DNA of 8,186 bases from Acholeplasmatales bacterium (lineage in GTDB: Bacteria; Bacillota_I; Bacilli_A; Acholeplasmatales; Anaeroplasmataceae): assembly GCA_024681175.1 (NCBI GenBank), contig JAILBI010000204.1, positions 1 through 8,186 of the forward strand, in the 5' to 3' direction. Below are positions 1-7,587 of the stretch, piece by piece. Below the pieces are notes generated by a model. The model saw only the letters and a program-made list of their open reading frames with translations. It made no database searches and had not been told where the DNA came from. Within the stretch, counting starts at the first letter, position 1. Every line of letters starts with the position of its first letter. A program made the position numbers and the translations under genes.

Positions 1-2
1 CA

Positions 3-2057
3 TATGAATATATAAGTGTTTTAATAGATAAAGAATTATATGATTCTAATTTAGAATATTATTATTCTCTTAAAGGCATTAAGAAAAAGAATCATTTAAA
101 TTGTATAGATTCTTATTGGGATCAGGATAAATATAAAATAATATTACAAAATCCAGGCTTATTATTACATAAGGAATATATCCTTTGTGATAATAAAGGA
201 AATTCTTGTATTATCAAATCTGGAGGAATTATAAGAGAAGAAAGATTTGATGAAGAGAATTATTATGATGGACCTTTAGGCGTAGAATATCATAATAATT
301 ATTCTATATTTAGAATATGGACTCCTGTTGCAAAAGAAATATATTTAAATTTATATATTGATAATAAAATAGAAAGATATGATTTATCCTTTAAAAAGAA
401 AGGTTTATGGACTGTTAGAATTAATAAAAATTTAGATGGTGTTAAATATAAATACTTTGTAAGAGTATTTGATGAATTTGTTGAAACAAATGATTTATAT
501 TCATTATCTACATCAGCTAATATGAAATATGATTTTGTAGTAAATCCTAAAAAATTATATAAAATTAAAAATGATAAACCTTATTTTTCTGGTAAATATA
601 CAGATTCAATTATATATGAAGCATCAGTTAGAGATTTCACATCTAGATTAACAAATGTACATAAAGGCACATTTGTTGGTTTAACTGATAATATGGATAA
701 AGGAAAAGGATTAAAATATATTAAAGATTTAGGTATTACCCATTTACAATTATTACCTATTTTCTCTTTCGCAGGAGTAGACGAGAAGAAGAAAGATAAA
801 TTATATAATTGGGGATATAATCCACAAGCATATTTTTCTCCTTCAGGATTTTATTCAATGGATCCTGATGATCCATATGATAAAATTAATGAATTATTAT
901 TCTTAATTGATGAAGCATCTAGATTAGGATTAAGAATAAATATGGATGTTGTTTATAATCATGTTTATGATAAAAAGACATTTCCATTTGATATATTAGT
1001 TCCTGGCTATGGATATAGAATTGAAAGAAATGGTAGATATTCTAATGCATCTTCTTGTGGTAATGTAGTTGCATCAGAAAAGAAGATGGTAAGAAGATTT
1101 ATCATTGATAATTTATTATATTATGCAAAGAATTTTAATATTTCAGGCTTTAGATTTGATCTTATGGGATTAATTGATATTCAAACATTGAATATCGCAA
1201 GAGAAAAGCTTGATGAAATAGATAATACAATTATGCTTTATGGTGAAGGATGGAATATGCTAAATCCTTTATCTGAAAAGGATTGTGCAACAATGTATAA
1301 TCATCGTAAATTAAATAATTATGCATTCTTTAATGATAAATTTAGAGATATCATTAGAGGAAATGAATGGGCTAATAGTAAAGGCTTTGTCCAAGGATAT
1401 GTTAATGGTATGTTTGATATTAACCATGTTATAACTGGTTCTTGTGCAGATTATTATAAATTTGATAATCCTTATAGATCAATAAATTATGTTGAATGTC
1501 ATGATAATATGACTATGTATGATTATTTAAAATATTCATTAAAATATGATGATATTGGGGCCTTTTATTCTTCAAGGCTCGCCTTATCTTTAGTTTTAAT
1601 ATCACAAGGAATTCCTTTTATTCATGCTGGAGAAGAATTTTTAAGAACCAAGGGTGGTTCCTCAAATTCTTATAATGCATCTGATAAAATTAATCATTTT
1701 GATTATAATTTAATGAAAAAAAATATTTCATTAGTAAATACATTAAAGGATTTAATTTCTATTAGAAAGGAATATGATGTATTAAGATATTCTAAAATAG
1801 AAGAGATAGAACAAAAATGTCATGTGTTAGATGGACTTATAAGTGATAATTTGACTGCGATATTATGTGAAGGTGAGGGATATCATCTTGTATTAATTAT
1901 TAAATGTGATTATCATGAATTTACATTCCATACATATAAAAATACATTTATGATATTTGATGGACAAAAGCGTGTATTAAAATTAAATGATGATTATACA
2001 TTTAATTTACCAGGTGTATATATTTTTAGGAGGTCAGATGATGGAAATAATTACTAA
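3..2057 (+). CDS. pulA: Type I pullulanase (GH13 glycogen/alpha-glucan debranching enzyme), 5' end outside window
   Basis: The enzyme hydrolyses alpha-1,6 branch points in pullulan, glycogen or limit dextrins. The frame is open from the first complete codon, so the gene starts left of the window; the ATG at 522 is internal. 684 residues are visible. Numbered from position 3: a beta-rich N-terminal region (1-85), a CBM48-like module (about 87-160, beginning YDGPLGVEY), then the GH13 barrel. The type I pullulanase signature YNWGYNP is at 268-274, region I DVVYNHVY at 315-322, region II GFRFDLMG with nucleophile D386, region III LYGEGW with acid E415, and region IV VECHDN with D501, so the catalytic triad is complete. 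Compared with Bacillus AmyX (about 720 residues, from memory), roughly ten or a few tens of residues are missing. No secretion signal can be judged because the start is absent. The end overlaps yhaM by 17 nt, suggesting co-transcription. Family assignment is firm; the exact substrate is inferred. Confidence 0.95.
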   Translation, partial: YEYISVLIDKELYDSNLEYYYSLKGIKKKNHLNCIDSYWDQDKYKIILQNPGLLLHKEYILCDNKGNSCIIKSGGIIREERFDEENYYDGPLGVEYHNNYSIFRIWTPVAKEIYLNLYIDNKIERYDLSFKKKGLWTVRINKNLDGVKYKYFVRVFDEFVETNDLYSLSTSANMKYDFVVNPKKLYKIKNDKPYFSGKYTDSIIYEASVRDFTSRLTNVHKGTFVGLTDNMDKGKGLKYIKDLGITHLQLLPIFSFAGVDEKKKDKLYNWGYNPQAYFSPSGFYSMDPDDPYDKINELLFLIDEASRLGLRINMDVVYNHVYDKKTFPFDILVPGYGYRIERNGRYSNASSCGNVVASEKKMVRRFIIDNLLYYAKNFNISGFRFDLMGLIDIQTLNIAREKLDEIDNTIMLYGEGWNMLNPLSEKDCATMYNHRKLNNYAFFNDKFRDIIRGNEWANSKGFVQGYVNGMFDINHVITGSCADYYKFDNPYRSINYVECHDNMTMYDYLKYSLKYDDIGAFYSSRLALSLVLISQGIPFIHAGEEFLRTKGGSSNSYNASDKINHFDYNLMKKNISLVNTLKDLISIRKEYDVLRYSKIEEIEQKCHVLDGLISDNLTAILCEGEGYHLVLIIKCDYHEFTFHTYKNTFMIFDGQKRVLKLNDDYTFNLPGVYIFRRSDDGNNY
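2028..2034 (+). promoter_or_regulatory. Shine-Dalgarno site inside the pulA 3' end that sets the yhaM start
   Basis: AGGAGGT lies within the last pulA codons. Its AGGAGG core ends 7 nt before the ATG at 2041 and 4 nt before the ATG at 2038. The 7-nt spacing favours 2041. The in-frame ATG at 1987 has no such site and would add residues read from pulA coding sequence. Confidence 0.8.
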
Positions 2058-2925
2058 GGTTGATAGTATCTCACATTCATCTTTATTCAATAATTTAGTA
2101 TGTAAAAATCCTGATGATACTATTATTAATTTAAAAATAGATTTAAAGTGTGATGATATTATTATAGGTAAGATTTATTTATTTAATTATAATGTTATTG
2201 AAAAAGAAAGAACATCATATCATGTAACAAGCTATACATTAATTGATGATCTTCCTTTAAATAAAAAAGATGAAGCATTAAGAATGTATCAAAAGGGTTC
2301 TAAATACACATTAGAACAATTAATTGATAATATTACAAAATATAAGAATAAAATTAAAAATAAAGTCATTAAAGACATCTTAAATGATATATTTGATAAA
2401 TATTATGATGATTTTTTTGTATTTCCTGCCGCAACTAGAATGCATCATACATATGTAGGTGGACTTGCAACACATACACTTGGAATGCTTAAGCTTGCAG
2501 ATTCATATTTAATAAATTATGACTATTTAAATAGTGATTATTTATATGCAGGTATCATATTACATGATGTAGGTAAAATATTAGAATTATCTGGTAATGT
2601 TGATACTGAATATACATTAAGAGGTAAATTATTAGGACATCTTGTAATTGGTGAAAGCTTAATAGCTGAAGCAGCTAATAAGCTAGGATATTCTAATAAG
2701 GAAGAAACATTATTATTAGAGCATATGATTGTTTCACATCATGGCTTATCAGAATATGGTAGTCCTAAAAAGCCAATGACTGCAGAAGCATTTGTATTAT
2801 GGTATATTGATACAATGGATTCTAAATTATGTGTTTTAGGTGAAAGATTAAAAGAAACTAAAAATGGTGAATTTACTGAACAAATTGGTGTAATTGATAG
2901 ACAAAAGTTCTATAAAAATAAATAG
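2041..2925 (+). CDS. yhaM: YhaM-family 3'-5' exoribonuclease with HD domain
   Basis: A 294-residue protein, close to the roughly 314 residues of Bacillus subtilis YhaM, a cytoplasmic metal-dependent 3'-5' exoribonuclease. Residues 1-75 are beta-strand-like and sit where YhaM has its OB-fold nucleic-acid-binding domain, but they are divergent. The HD phosphohydrolase domain spans about 130-262: TRMHHTYVGGLATHT (132-146), the metal-binding HD pair in LHDVGK (H175, D176), H200 in KLLGH, H228, SHHG (H233, H234) and a late IDTMDSK (D257, D260). The stretch HHGLSEYGSPKKP (233-245) is typical of YhaM rather than of other HD proteins. The start at 2041 is chosen from the Shine-Dalgarno spacing; 2038 is the alternative. 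It overlaps pulA by 17 nt and ends 9 nt before the DHH gene, so the three are probably translated from one message. The YhaM family call is strong; RNA as the physiological substrate is family knowledge. Confidence 0.9.
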   Translation: MEIITKVDSISHSSLFNNLVCKNPDDTIINLKIDLKCDDIIIGKIYLFNYNVIEKERTSYHVTSYTLIDDLPLNKKDEALRMYQKGSKYTLEQLIDNITKYKNKIKNKVIKDILNDIFDKYYDDFFVFPAATRMHHTYVGGLATHTLGMLKLADSYLINYDYLNSDYLYAGIILHDVGKILELSGNVDTEYTLRGKLLGHLVIGESLIAEAANKLGYSNKEETLLLEHMIVSHHGLSEYGSPKKPMTAEAFVLWYIDTMDSKLCVLGERLKETKNGEFTEQIGVIDRQKFYKNK

Positions 2926-2934
2926 GGGGCATTT

Positions 2935-3852
2935 ATGAAAAGATTAGTAACTAGAAGTGATTTTGATGGGCTTGTTTGCGCAATGATACTAAGAGAATTA
3001 AATTTAATAGATGATATTAAATTTGTTCATCCTAAGGATGTCCAAGATGGCAAAATAGAATTGTCAGAAAATGATATTACAACAAACCTACCATTTGATC
3101 CAAGAGTAGGATTATCATTTGACCATCATGAAAGTGAGCTTTTAAGATTAAAGGATGTAGATACATCTAAATTAATAATTGAAGCAGAAGCAAAATCTGC
3201 AGCAAGAGTAGTTTATAATTATTATGGTGGGGCAAAGGTATTAAAGAATATTTCTGCTGAATTAATGGATGCAGTAGATAAAGGAGATAGTGCAGGCTTT
3301 AATGTTGATGAAATTTTAAATCCTAAGGATTGGGTATTATTAAATTATATTATGGATGCAAGAACTGGTCTTGGAAGATTCCGTGATTTTAGAATATCTA
3401 ATTATGATTTAATGATGGAATTAATTGATTATTGTCCTAAGCATACTATTAAAGAAATATTAGAGCTTCCTGATGTTAAGGAACGTACTGATTTATATTT
3501 TGAACAAACTGAATTATTTAAAGAACAATTAAAAAGAATTTCAAAGGTACATGATAAGGTAATCGTAATTGATTTAAGAAACGAGGATGTTATTTATGCA
3601 GGAAATAGATTTATGGTTTATGCAATGTATCCTGAGGTTGAAATTTCTGTTCATGTTGCCTGGGGATTTAAGAAGCAAAATACTGCCGTAATGATTGGTA
3701 AGAGTATTATAAATAAAGCTTCAAAGGTTAATATTGGTGATATTTGCTTATCATATGGTGGTGGTGGACATGCCAATGCCGGAACATGTCAGCTTGACAA
3801 TGATAAGGTTGATAATGAATTACCTAATATTATTAAAAAATTAAATGCTTAA
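2935..3852 (+). CDS. DHH/DHHA1 family phosphoesterase (exopolyphosphatase/oligonucleotide phosphodiesterase-like)
   Basis: A 305-residue soluble protein of the DHH superfamily, metal-dependent hydrolases that include PPX1-type exopolyphosphatases, nanoRNases (NrnA, NrnB) and cyclic-dinucleotide-derived pApA hydrolases. The N-terminal DHH domain has motif I SDFDG (8-12, D9 and D11), the family-naming DHH (63-65) followed by ES, and MDAVDKGD (111-118). The C-terminal DHHA1 substrate-binding domain ends with the glycine-rich motif YGGGGHANAGTCQL (274-287). These metal-ligand motifs look intact. The start follows AGGGGG (2924-2929), which overlaps the TAG stop of yhaM, at a 5-nt spacing. No membrane segment is visible. 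Such proteins are often annotated 'exopolyphosphatase', but the substrate cannot be read from the sequence. The upstream exoribonuclease makes a short-RNA role a reasonable guess. It is the last gene of the unit and is followed by a terminator. Confidence 0.88.
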   Translation: MKRLVTRSDFDGLVCAMILRELNLIDDIKFVHPKDVQDGKIELSENDITTNLPFDPRVGLSFDHHESELLRLKDVDTSKLIIEAEAKSAARVVYNYYGGAKVLKNISAELMDAVDKGDSAGFNVDEILNPKDWVLLNYIMDARTGLGRFRDFRISNYDLMMELIDYCPKHTIKEILELPDVKERTDLYFEQTELFKEQLKRISKVHDKVIVIDLRNEDVIYAGNRFMVYAMYPEVEISVHVAWGFKKQNTAVMIGKSIINKASKVNIGDICLSYGGGGHANAGTCQLDNDKVDNELPNIIKKLNA

Positions 3853-3857
3853 ATATG

Positions 3858-3890
3858 AAGCCTTAGATTTTAAAATAATCTAGGGCTTTT
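3858..3890 (+). terminator. Intrinsic terminator of the pulA-yhaM-DHH unit
   Basis: Arms AAGCCTTAGATT (3858-3869) and AATCTAGGGCTT (3877-3888) pair over 12 bp with one U-G wobble and a 7-nt loop. The T-run is TTTT at 3887-3890, followed by ATTTAT. The hairpin begins 5 nt after the DHH stop codon, and the phe promoter begins 15 nt after it. Confidence 0.85.
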
Positions 3891-3905
3891 ATTTATCAAA
3901 ATAAG

Positions 3906-3934
3906 TTGAAATTCTTAAATTCTTAGATTATAAT
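3906..3934 (+). promoter_or_regulatory. Sigma-A-type promoter of the pheST operon
   Basis: The -35 hexamer TTGAAA (3906-3911) and the -10 hexamer TATAAT (3929-3934) are separated by exactly 17 bp. The predicted transcription start is near 3941, so the RNA would begin a few nucleotides before the base of T-box Stem I at 3943. This geometric fit with the leader supports the call. The transcription start is inferred from spacing only. Confidence 0.85.
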
Positions 3935-3940
3935 ATCTTT

Positions 3941-4145
3941 GTTTAGCGGTGATGATAGAACGTGGTATTATGATATCTTTTAGAGAAGAGTCGGTTGGTG
4001 AAAGACTTTAAGATTAATAATATGAATTCACTATTGGAGCTTTACCGTAATCTTGCGTTAAGAGAAAAGAGTGCCGTATTATACGGAATTAAGGTGGTAC
4101 CGCAGGTTATACTTGTCCTTAGATTTATTTCTAAGGATTTTTTTT
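3941..4145 (+). promoter_or_regulatory. T-box leader (tRNA-Phe-sensing riboswitch) controlling pheST
   Basis: The leader RNA binds tRNA-Phe directly and permits read-through into pheS when the tRNA is uncharged. Stem I runs about 3943-4050: its base pairs TTA/CGGT (3943-3950, one bulged G) with ACCG/TAA (4044-4050), followed by a GA-rich kink-turn-like element. The distal part pairs ATCTT with AAGAT and closes AGTC/GACT around the conserved GGTTGGTGAAA loop. The specifier-loop strand reads GAATTCACT, with TTC at 4027-4029 as the Phe specifier codon. A small hairpin (TCTT/AAGA, 4051-4063) and CCGTA/TACGG (4074-4086) follow. The T-box sequence AAGGTGGTACCGC is at 4091-4103; its TGGT (4095-4098) is complementary to an ACCA tRNA end, consistent with the A discriminator of tRNA-Phe. 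AAGG (4091-4094) can pair with CCTT (4117-4120) as antiterminator, competing with the terminator hairpin. Gene context agrees with the specifier. Confidence 0.95.
4115..4145 (+). terminator. Regulated T-box terminator (attenuator) before pheS
   Basis: Arms TCCTTAGA (4116-4123) and TCTAAGGA (4130-4137) form a perfect 8-bp stem, extended by a G-U pair (4115/4138), with loop TTTATT. A run of eight T follows (4138-4145). The left arm contains the CCTT needed by the antiterminator, so the two structures exclude each other. pheS has its own Shine-Dalgarno site only after this hairpin. Confidence 0.9.
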
Positions 4146-4164
4146 ATTTTCTAGGAGGGAAAAG

Positions 4165-5205
4165 ATGGATATTAAAAATGAATTAAAAGAAGTATTAGAT
4201 AGTCTTATTTCAGAATTAAAAGACATCAGTGATTTAAATGTTTTAAATCAAGTAAGAGCTAAATTTCTTGGTAAAAAAGGCCCACTTCAAAAATTCTCTA
4301 TGATGATGAAGGATTTATCAATTGAAGAAAAGAAAAATTTAGGTATGCTTACAAATAAGATTAAAGAAGATATTACTAATCTTATTGAAAAGAAGAAAGC
4401 TGAGCTTGAAGAAAAGGAGCTTAATAATAAATTATTAAGTGAAAAAATTGATGTAACATTACCTGGTTTAAATATTCATAAAGGAAGTATACATCCTTTA
4501 TATCAAACAGTAATGGATCTAGAGGATTTATATATTTCAATGGGATATTCTATTGCAGAAGGTCCTGAAATTGAAACTGATGAAATGTGTTTTGAAAAAT
4601 TAAATCTTCCTAAGGGACATCCTGCAAGAGATATGCAAGATACATTCTATATTAATCCTGAATTATTATTAAGAAGCCAAACATCACCAGTTCAGGTAAG
4701 AACAATGCTTGAAAAGAAGGGTGAACCAATTAAAATTATTTGCCCTGGTAAGGTTTATAGAAGAGATGCAGATGATGCAACACATTCACATCAATTTATG
4801 CAATGTGAAGGATTAGTATTGGGTAAAGATGTTACACTTGCAGATTTAAAGGGTGCCTTACTTGAAATGGCAAGAAAAATGTTTGATAAGGATAGACAAA
4901 TTCGTCTTCGTCCATCTTATTTCCCATTCACTGAGCCATCTGTAGAGGTAGATGTTTCATGTGGTATTTGTAATGGAAAAGGTTGCCCTACATGTAAAGG
5001 ATCTGGTTGGATTGAGGTTTTAGGTGCAGGTATGGTTAATAATAATGTACTTAAGATGAGTGGTTATGATCCAGAAAAAATTCAAGGATTTGCCTTTGGT
5101 ATTGGTGTAGAAAGAATCTGTATGCTTAAATATAAAGTAGATGATATTAGAAATTTCTATTTAAATGACCAAAGATTTTTAAATCAATTTAAGGAGGCTA
5201 AATAA
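4165..5205 (+). CDS. pheS: Phenylalanyl-tRNA synthetase alpha subunit
   Basis: The catalytic alpha subunit of the (alpha-beta)2 enzyme charges tRNA-Phe with phenylalanine in the cytoplasm. At 346 residues it matches the usual bacterial PheS length (about 330-350). The N-terminal 1-95 is a charged helical coiled-coil arm that contacts tRNA. The class II core follows: motif 1 region around 110-137 (HPLYQTVMDLEDLYISMGYS), motif 2 RRDADDATHSHQFMQCEG (199-216), FPFTEPSVEVDVS (253-265) in the active site, and motif 3 GFAFGIGVERICMLKY (308-323). A four-cysteine insert, CGICNGKGCPTC (266-277), looks like a small zinc-knuckle and occurs in many non-enterobacterial PheS proteins. The start follows AGGAGGG (4153-4159) at a 5-nt spacing. 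The stop overlaps the pheT start by one base (TAATG), so the two subunits are probably translationally coupled. Expression is expected to be governed by the Phe T-box just upstream. Confidence 0.98.
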   Translation: MDIKNELKEVLDSLISELKDISDLNVLNQVRAKFLGKKGPLQKFSMMMKDLSIEEKKNLGMLTNKIKEDITNLIEKKKAELEEKELNNKLLSEKIDVTLPGLNIHKGSIHPLYQTVMDLEDLYISMGYSIAEGPEIETDEMCFEKLNLPKGHPARDMQDTFYINPELLLRSQTSPVQVRTMLEKKGEPIKIICPGKVYRRDADDATHSHQFMQCEGLVLGKDVTLADLKGALLEMARKMFDKDRQIRLRPSYFPFTEPSVEVDVSCGICNGKGCPTCKGSGWIEVLGAGMVNNNVLKMSGYDPEKIQGFAFGIGVERICMLKYKVDDIRNFYLNDQRFLNQFKEAK

Positions 5206-7571
5206 TGAAGGTTTCAAAAAAATGGCTTTCTAGCTATCTAAATATTGATAATTTATCAGATAAACAATTATATGATGTTTTTACTGCGAACGTATGTGAA
5301 GTAGAAATAATGTATAAATTATCTTCAGCAACTAATTTAACAGTTGGTGAAGTATTAACATGTGAAGATATTGAAGGAACACATTTACATAAATGTAATG
5401 TAAATTTATCTACAGGTGTATCTCAAATTGTTTGTGGTGCCCCAAATTGTAAAGCAGGAATTAAAGTAATTGTTGCCTTACCTGGCGCAGAATTACCTGG
5501 TGGCTTTAAGATTAAGGCATCAAAAATTAGAGGCATTGAATCTAATGGTATGTTATGTTCTTTACAAGAAATTGGTATTGATGAAAAATTTGTACCAGAA
5601 GAATTTAAAAATGGTATTTATATTTTTGATTCATCAGTTGAAGTTGGCCAAGATCCACTTAAATTATTAGGATTTGATGATACTATTTATGATTTAAATG
5701 TTACTGCAAATAGATCAGATTTACTTTCAATTGAAGGTGTTTGCTTCGATCTTGCAGCTGCACTTGGCCAAGAATATAAGGTAGAAGAATTTAAAAAGGA
5801 TTTTTCTGATTTCAAAAATCCAATGAATATTAAAATTGATACAGATAAATGCTATAAATATGCAATGAGATATATTAAAAATGTATCAATTGGTGAATCA
5901 CCTAAATGGTTAAAGGAAAGATTAGTTGCATCAGGTGTAAGACCTATTAATAATGTTGTAGATATTACAAATTATGTTTTAATGTATTTAGGTCAACCAC
6001 TCCATTCATTTGATGCCGATAAGCTTGGTAATAACGTCTTAGTTAGAATGGCTAAGAATGGTGAAAAGCTTACTACATTAGATGAAAAAGAAAGAGATTT
6101 ATTAGAATCAGATATCGTTATTACTAATGGCAATGATGCAGTATGCCTTGGTGGTGTAATGGGTGGACTTTCAACTGAAGTAACTAATGAAACTAAAAAT
6201 ATTGCGCTTGAAGCTGCATATTTCGAACCATTATCAATTAGAAAAACATCTACAAGATTAGATTTAAAGAGTGAATCATCATATAGATTTGAGCATAAGA
6301 TTTGCTATGAAAGAGTTGAAAGAGCCCTTGATTATGCATCTTTTATGATTAAAGAGCTTGCAGGTGGCGAAGTATCAAATGAATTAAAGGAAGATATTAA
6401 GGTAGAAATGCCTAAACAAAATGTAGTAATATCTACAAATGATATTAATAATGTTTTAGGTACATCATTTAATGATGATGATATTAAATCATTCTTTAAT
6501 AGATATCAATTTGAATATAAATTTAATAATGGTAATTTTGATATAGAATTACCTTCAAGAAGAATGGATTTAAATCCATCTAAGCAAGATATTATTGAAG
6601 ATGTTGCAAGATTATATGGATATGATAAGATCCCTACAACTATTGCAAAAACAAGAGATAAGGGTGGCTTAACATTAAGACAAAGAAGAATAAGATTAAT
6701 AAGACAAATCTTATCTTCATTAGGCTTAAATGAAACAGTATCTTATTCACTTGTAAGTGAAGCAAAGCTTCCATTATTTGTTAAAGAAGTAAATAATCCA
6801 GTTAAGGTCATGATGAGCTTAACAAAGGATAGAGAATATATGCGTCAATCATTATTAAATGGCGTAGTTGATGCAATATCTTATAACCTTGCAAGAGGTA
6901 ATGATAGCTTAGCATTCTTTGAAATTGGTAATGTATATTCAATGGATAATGAAAAGCTTCACTTAGCATTAGCCTTAAATGGTGTATTTAATTCACAAAA
7001 ATGGGCTCAAGACAATAAAAAAGCTGATTTCTTTACATTAAAAGGTATAATTGATTATTTATTCTATCGTTTAGGATATCAAGTATCTTATCTACCTTAT
7101 GATGAGATGACTAATCTTCATCCAGGAAGAACTGCAAAGATCATGCACAAAAATGAAATGATTGGCTTCATTGGTGAGCTTCATCCTAAATTTGAAAAAG
7201 AAAATGATTTAAAAGATACATATGTATTAGAAATAGATTTAACATCATTAGTTAATGATGAATATATGACTAAATATCATCCTGTATCTAAATTCCCATC
7301 AATTAATAGAGATTTAGCTATGTTAATAAATAAAGATATCTTAATTGAAGATGTATTAAAAACAGTTAAGAAATCTGCATCATATATTTCAAATGTAGAA
7401 TTATTTGATTTATATGAAGGAGAAAAGATTTCTAAGGATAAGAAATCTGTAGCATTCTCTATTTTATTTGAAGCACCAGATAGAACTTTAACAACCGAAG
7501 AAGTAGATGCCGAAATTAAGAAAATTTTAACATCATTAAAGAACAAATTTGATGCAGATATAAGAGAATAA
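5205..7571 (+). CDS. pheT: Phenylalanyl-tRNA synthetase beta subunit
   Basis: The beta subunit provides tRNA binding and editing of mischarged Tyr-tRNA-Phe. Its 788 residues are close to the usual bacterial length of about 800. Domain order is canonical. An EMAP/OB-fold tRNA-binding domain lies at about 39-155 (VGEVLTCEDIEGTHLHKCNV, IVCGAPNC, KIRGIESNGMLCS). The B3/4 editing domain is at about 205-380, with VRPINNVVDITNYV (245-258), GQPLHSFD (263-270, H267) and LEAAYFEP (335-342). The B5 domain is at about 405-475 (LPSRRMDLNPSKQDIIEDVA, 449-468), followed by a synthetase-like core. A C-terminal FDX-ACB anticodon-binding domain is at about 691-788 (FPSINRDLAMLI, DLYEGE). AAGGAGG (5191-5197) in the end of pheS gives a 7-nt spacing to the ATG. 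The segment SSYRFEHKI (358-366) has H where most homologues, from memory, have RFERG or RFEKG. A strong terminator follows the stop. Confidence 0.98.
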   Translation: MKVSKKWLSSYLNIDNLSDKQLYDVFTANVCEVEIMYKLSSATNLTVGEVLTCEDIEGTHLHKCNVNLSTGVSQIVCGAPNCKAGIKVIVALPGAELPGGFKIKASKIRGIESNGMLCSLQEIGIDEKFVPEEFKNGIYIFDSSVEVGQDPLKLLGFDDTIYDLNVTANRSDLLSIEGVCFDLAAALGQEYKVEEFKKDFSDFKNPMNIKIDTDKCYKYAMRYIKNVSIGESPKWLKERLVASGVRPINNVVDITNYVLMYLGQPLHSFDADKLGNNVLVRMAKNGEKLTTLDEKERDLLESDIVITNGNDAVCLGGVMGGLSTEVTNETKNIALEAAYFEPLSIRKTSTRLDLKSESSYRFEHKICYERVERALDYASFMIKELAGGEVSNELKEDIKVEMPKQNVVISTNDINNVLGTSFNDDDIKSFFNRYQFEYKFNNGNFDIELPSRRMDLNPSKQDIIEDVARLYGYDKIPTTIAKTRDKGGLTLRQRRIRLIRQILSSLGLNETVSYSLVSEAKLPLFVKEVNNPVKVMMSLTKDREYMRQSLLNGVVDAISYNLARGNDSLAFFEIGNVYSMDNEKLHLALALNGVFNSQKWAQDNKKADFFTLKGIIDYLFYRLGYQVSYLPYDEMTNLHPGRTAKIMHKNEMIGFIGELHPKFEKENDLKDTYVLEIDLTSLVNDEYMTKYHPVSKFPSINRDLAMLINKDILIEDVLKTVKKSASYISNVELFDLYEGEKISKDKKSVAFSILFEAPDRTLTTEEVDAEIKKILTSLKNKFDADIRE

Positions 7572-7587
7572 TTTTAACTAAAATATG

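Noticed and set aside
522..524. ATG 522 as the pullulanase start
   Set aside because: The same frame is open to the window edge and encodes a CBM48-like module and other conserved N-terminal sequence before this ATG.
1987..2040. Extending yhaM upstream to the ATG at 1987
   Set aside because: The extra residues come from pulA coding sequence read in another frame; the AGGAGGT at 2028-2034 directs initiation to 2041 or 2038.
3861..4126. The 10-base string CCTTAGATTT occurs in both the DHH terminator (3861-3870) and the T-box terminator (4117-4126)
   Set aside because: Both are short A/T-rich terminator arms 256 nt apart; the match is plausible by chance and no longer repeat surrounds it.
3995..4186. 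A 63-codon open frame overlapping the leader and the start of pheS
   Set aside because: It lies inside the T-box RNA, whose structural elements explain the sequence, and it has no ribosome site. It is a chance frame.
5470..5670. A 66-codon open frame on the plus strand within pheT
   Set aside because: It is read out of frame through the tRNA-binding domain of pheT and has no ribosome site.
7277..7546. An 89-codon open frame on the minus strand
   Set aside because: It is entirely inside the FDX-ACB coding region of pheT and shows no recognisable domain; antisense shadow.
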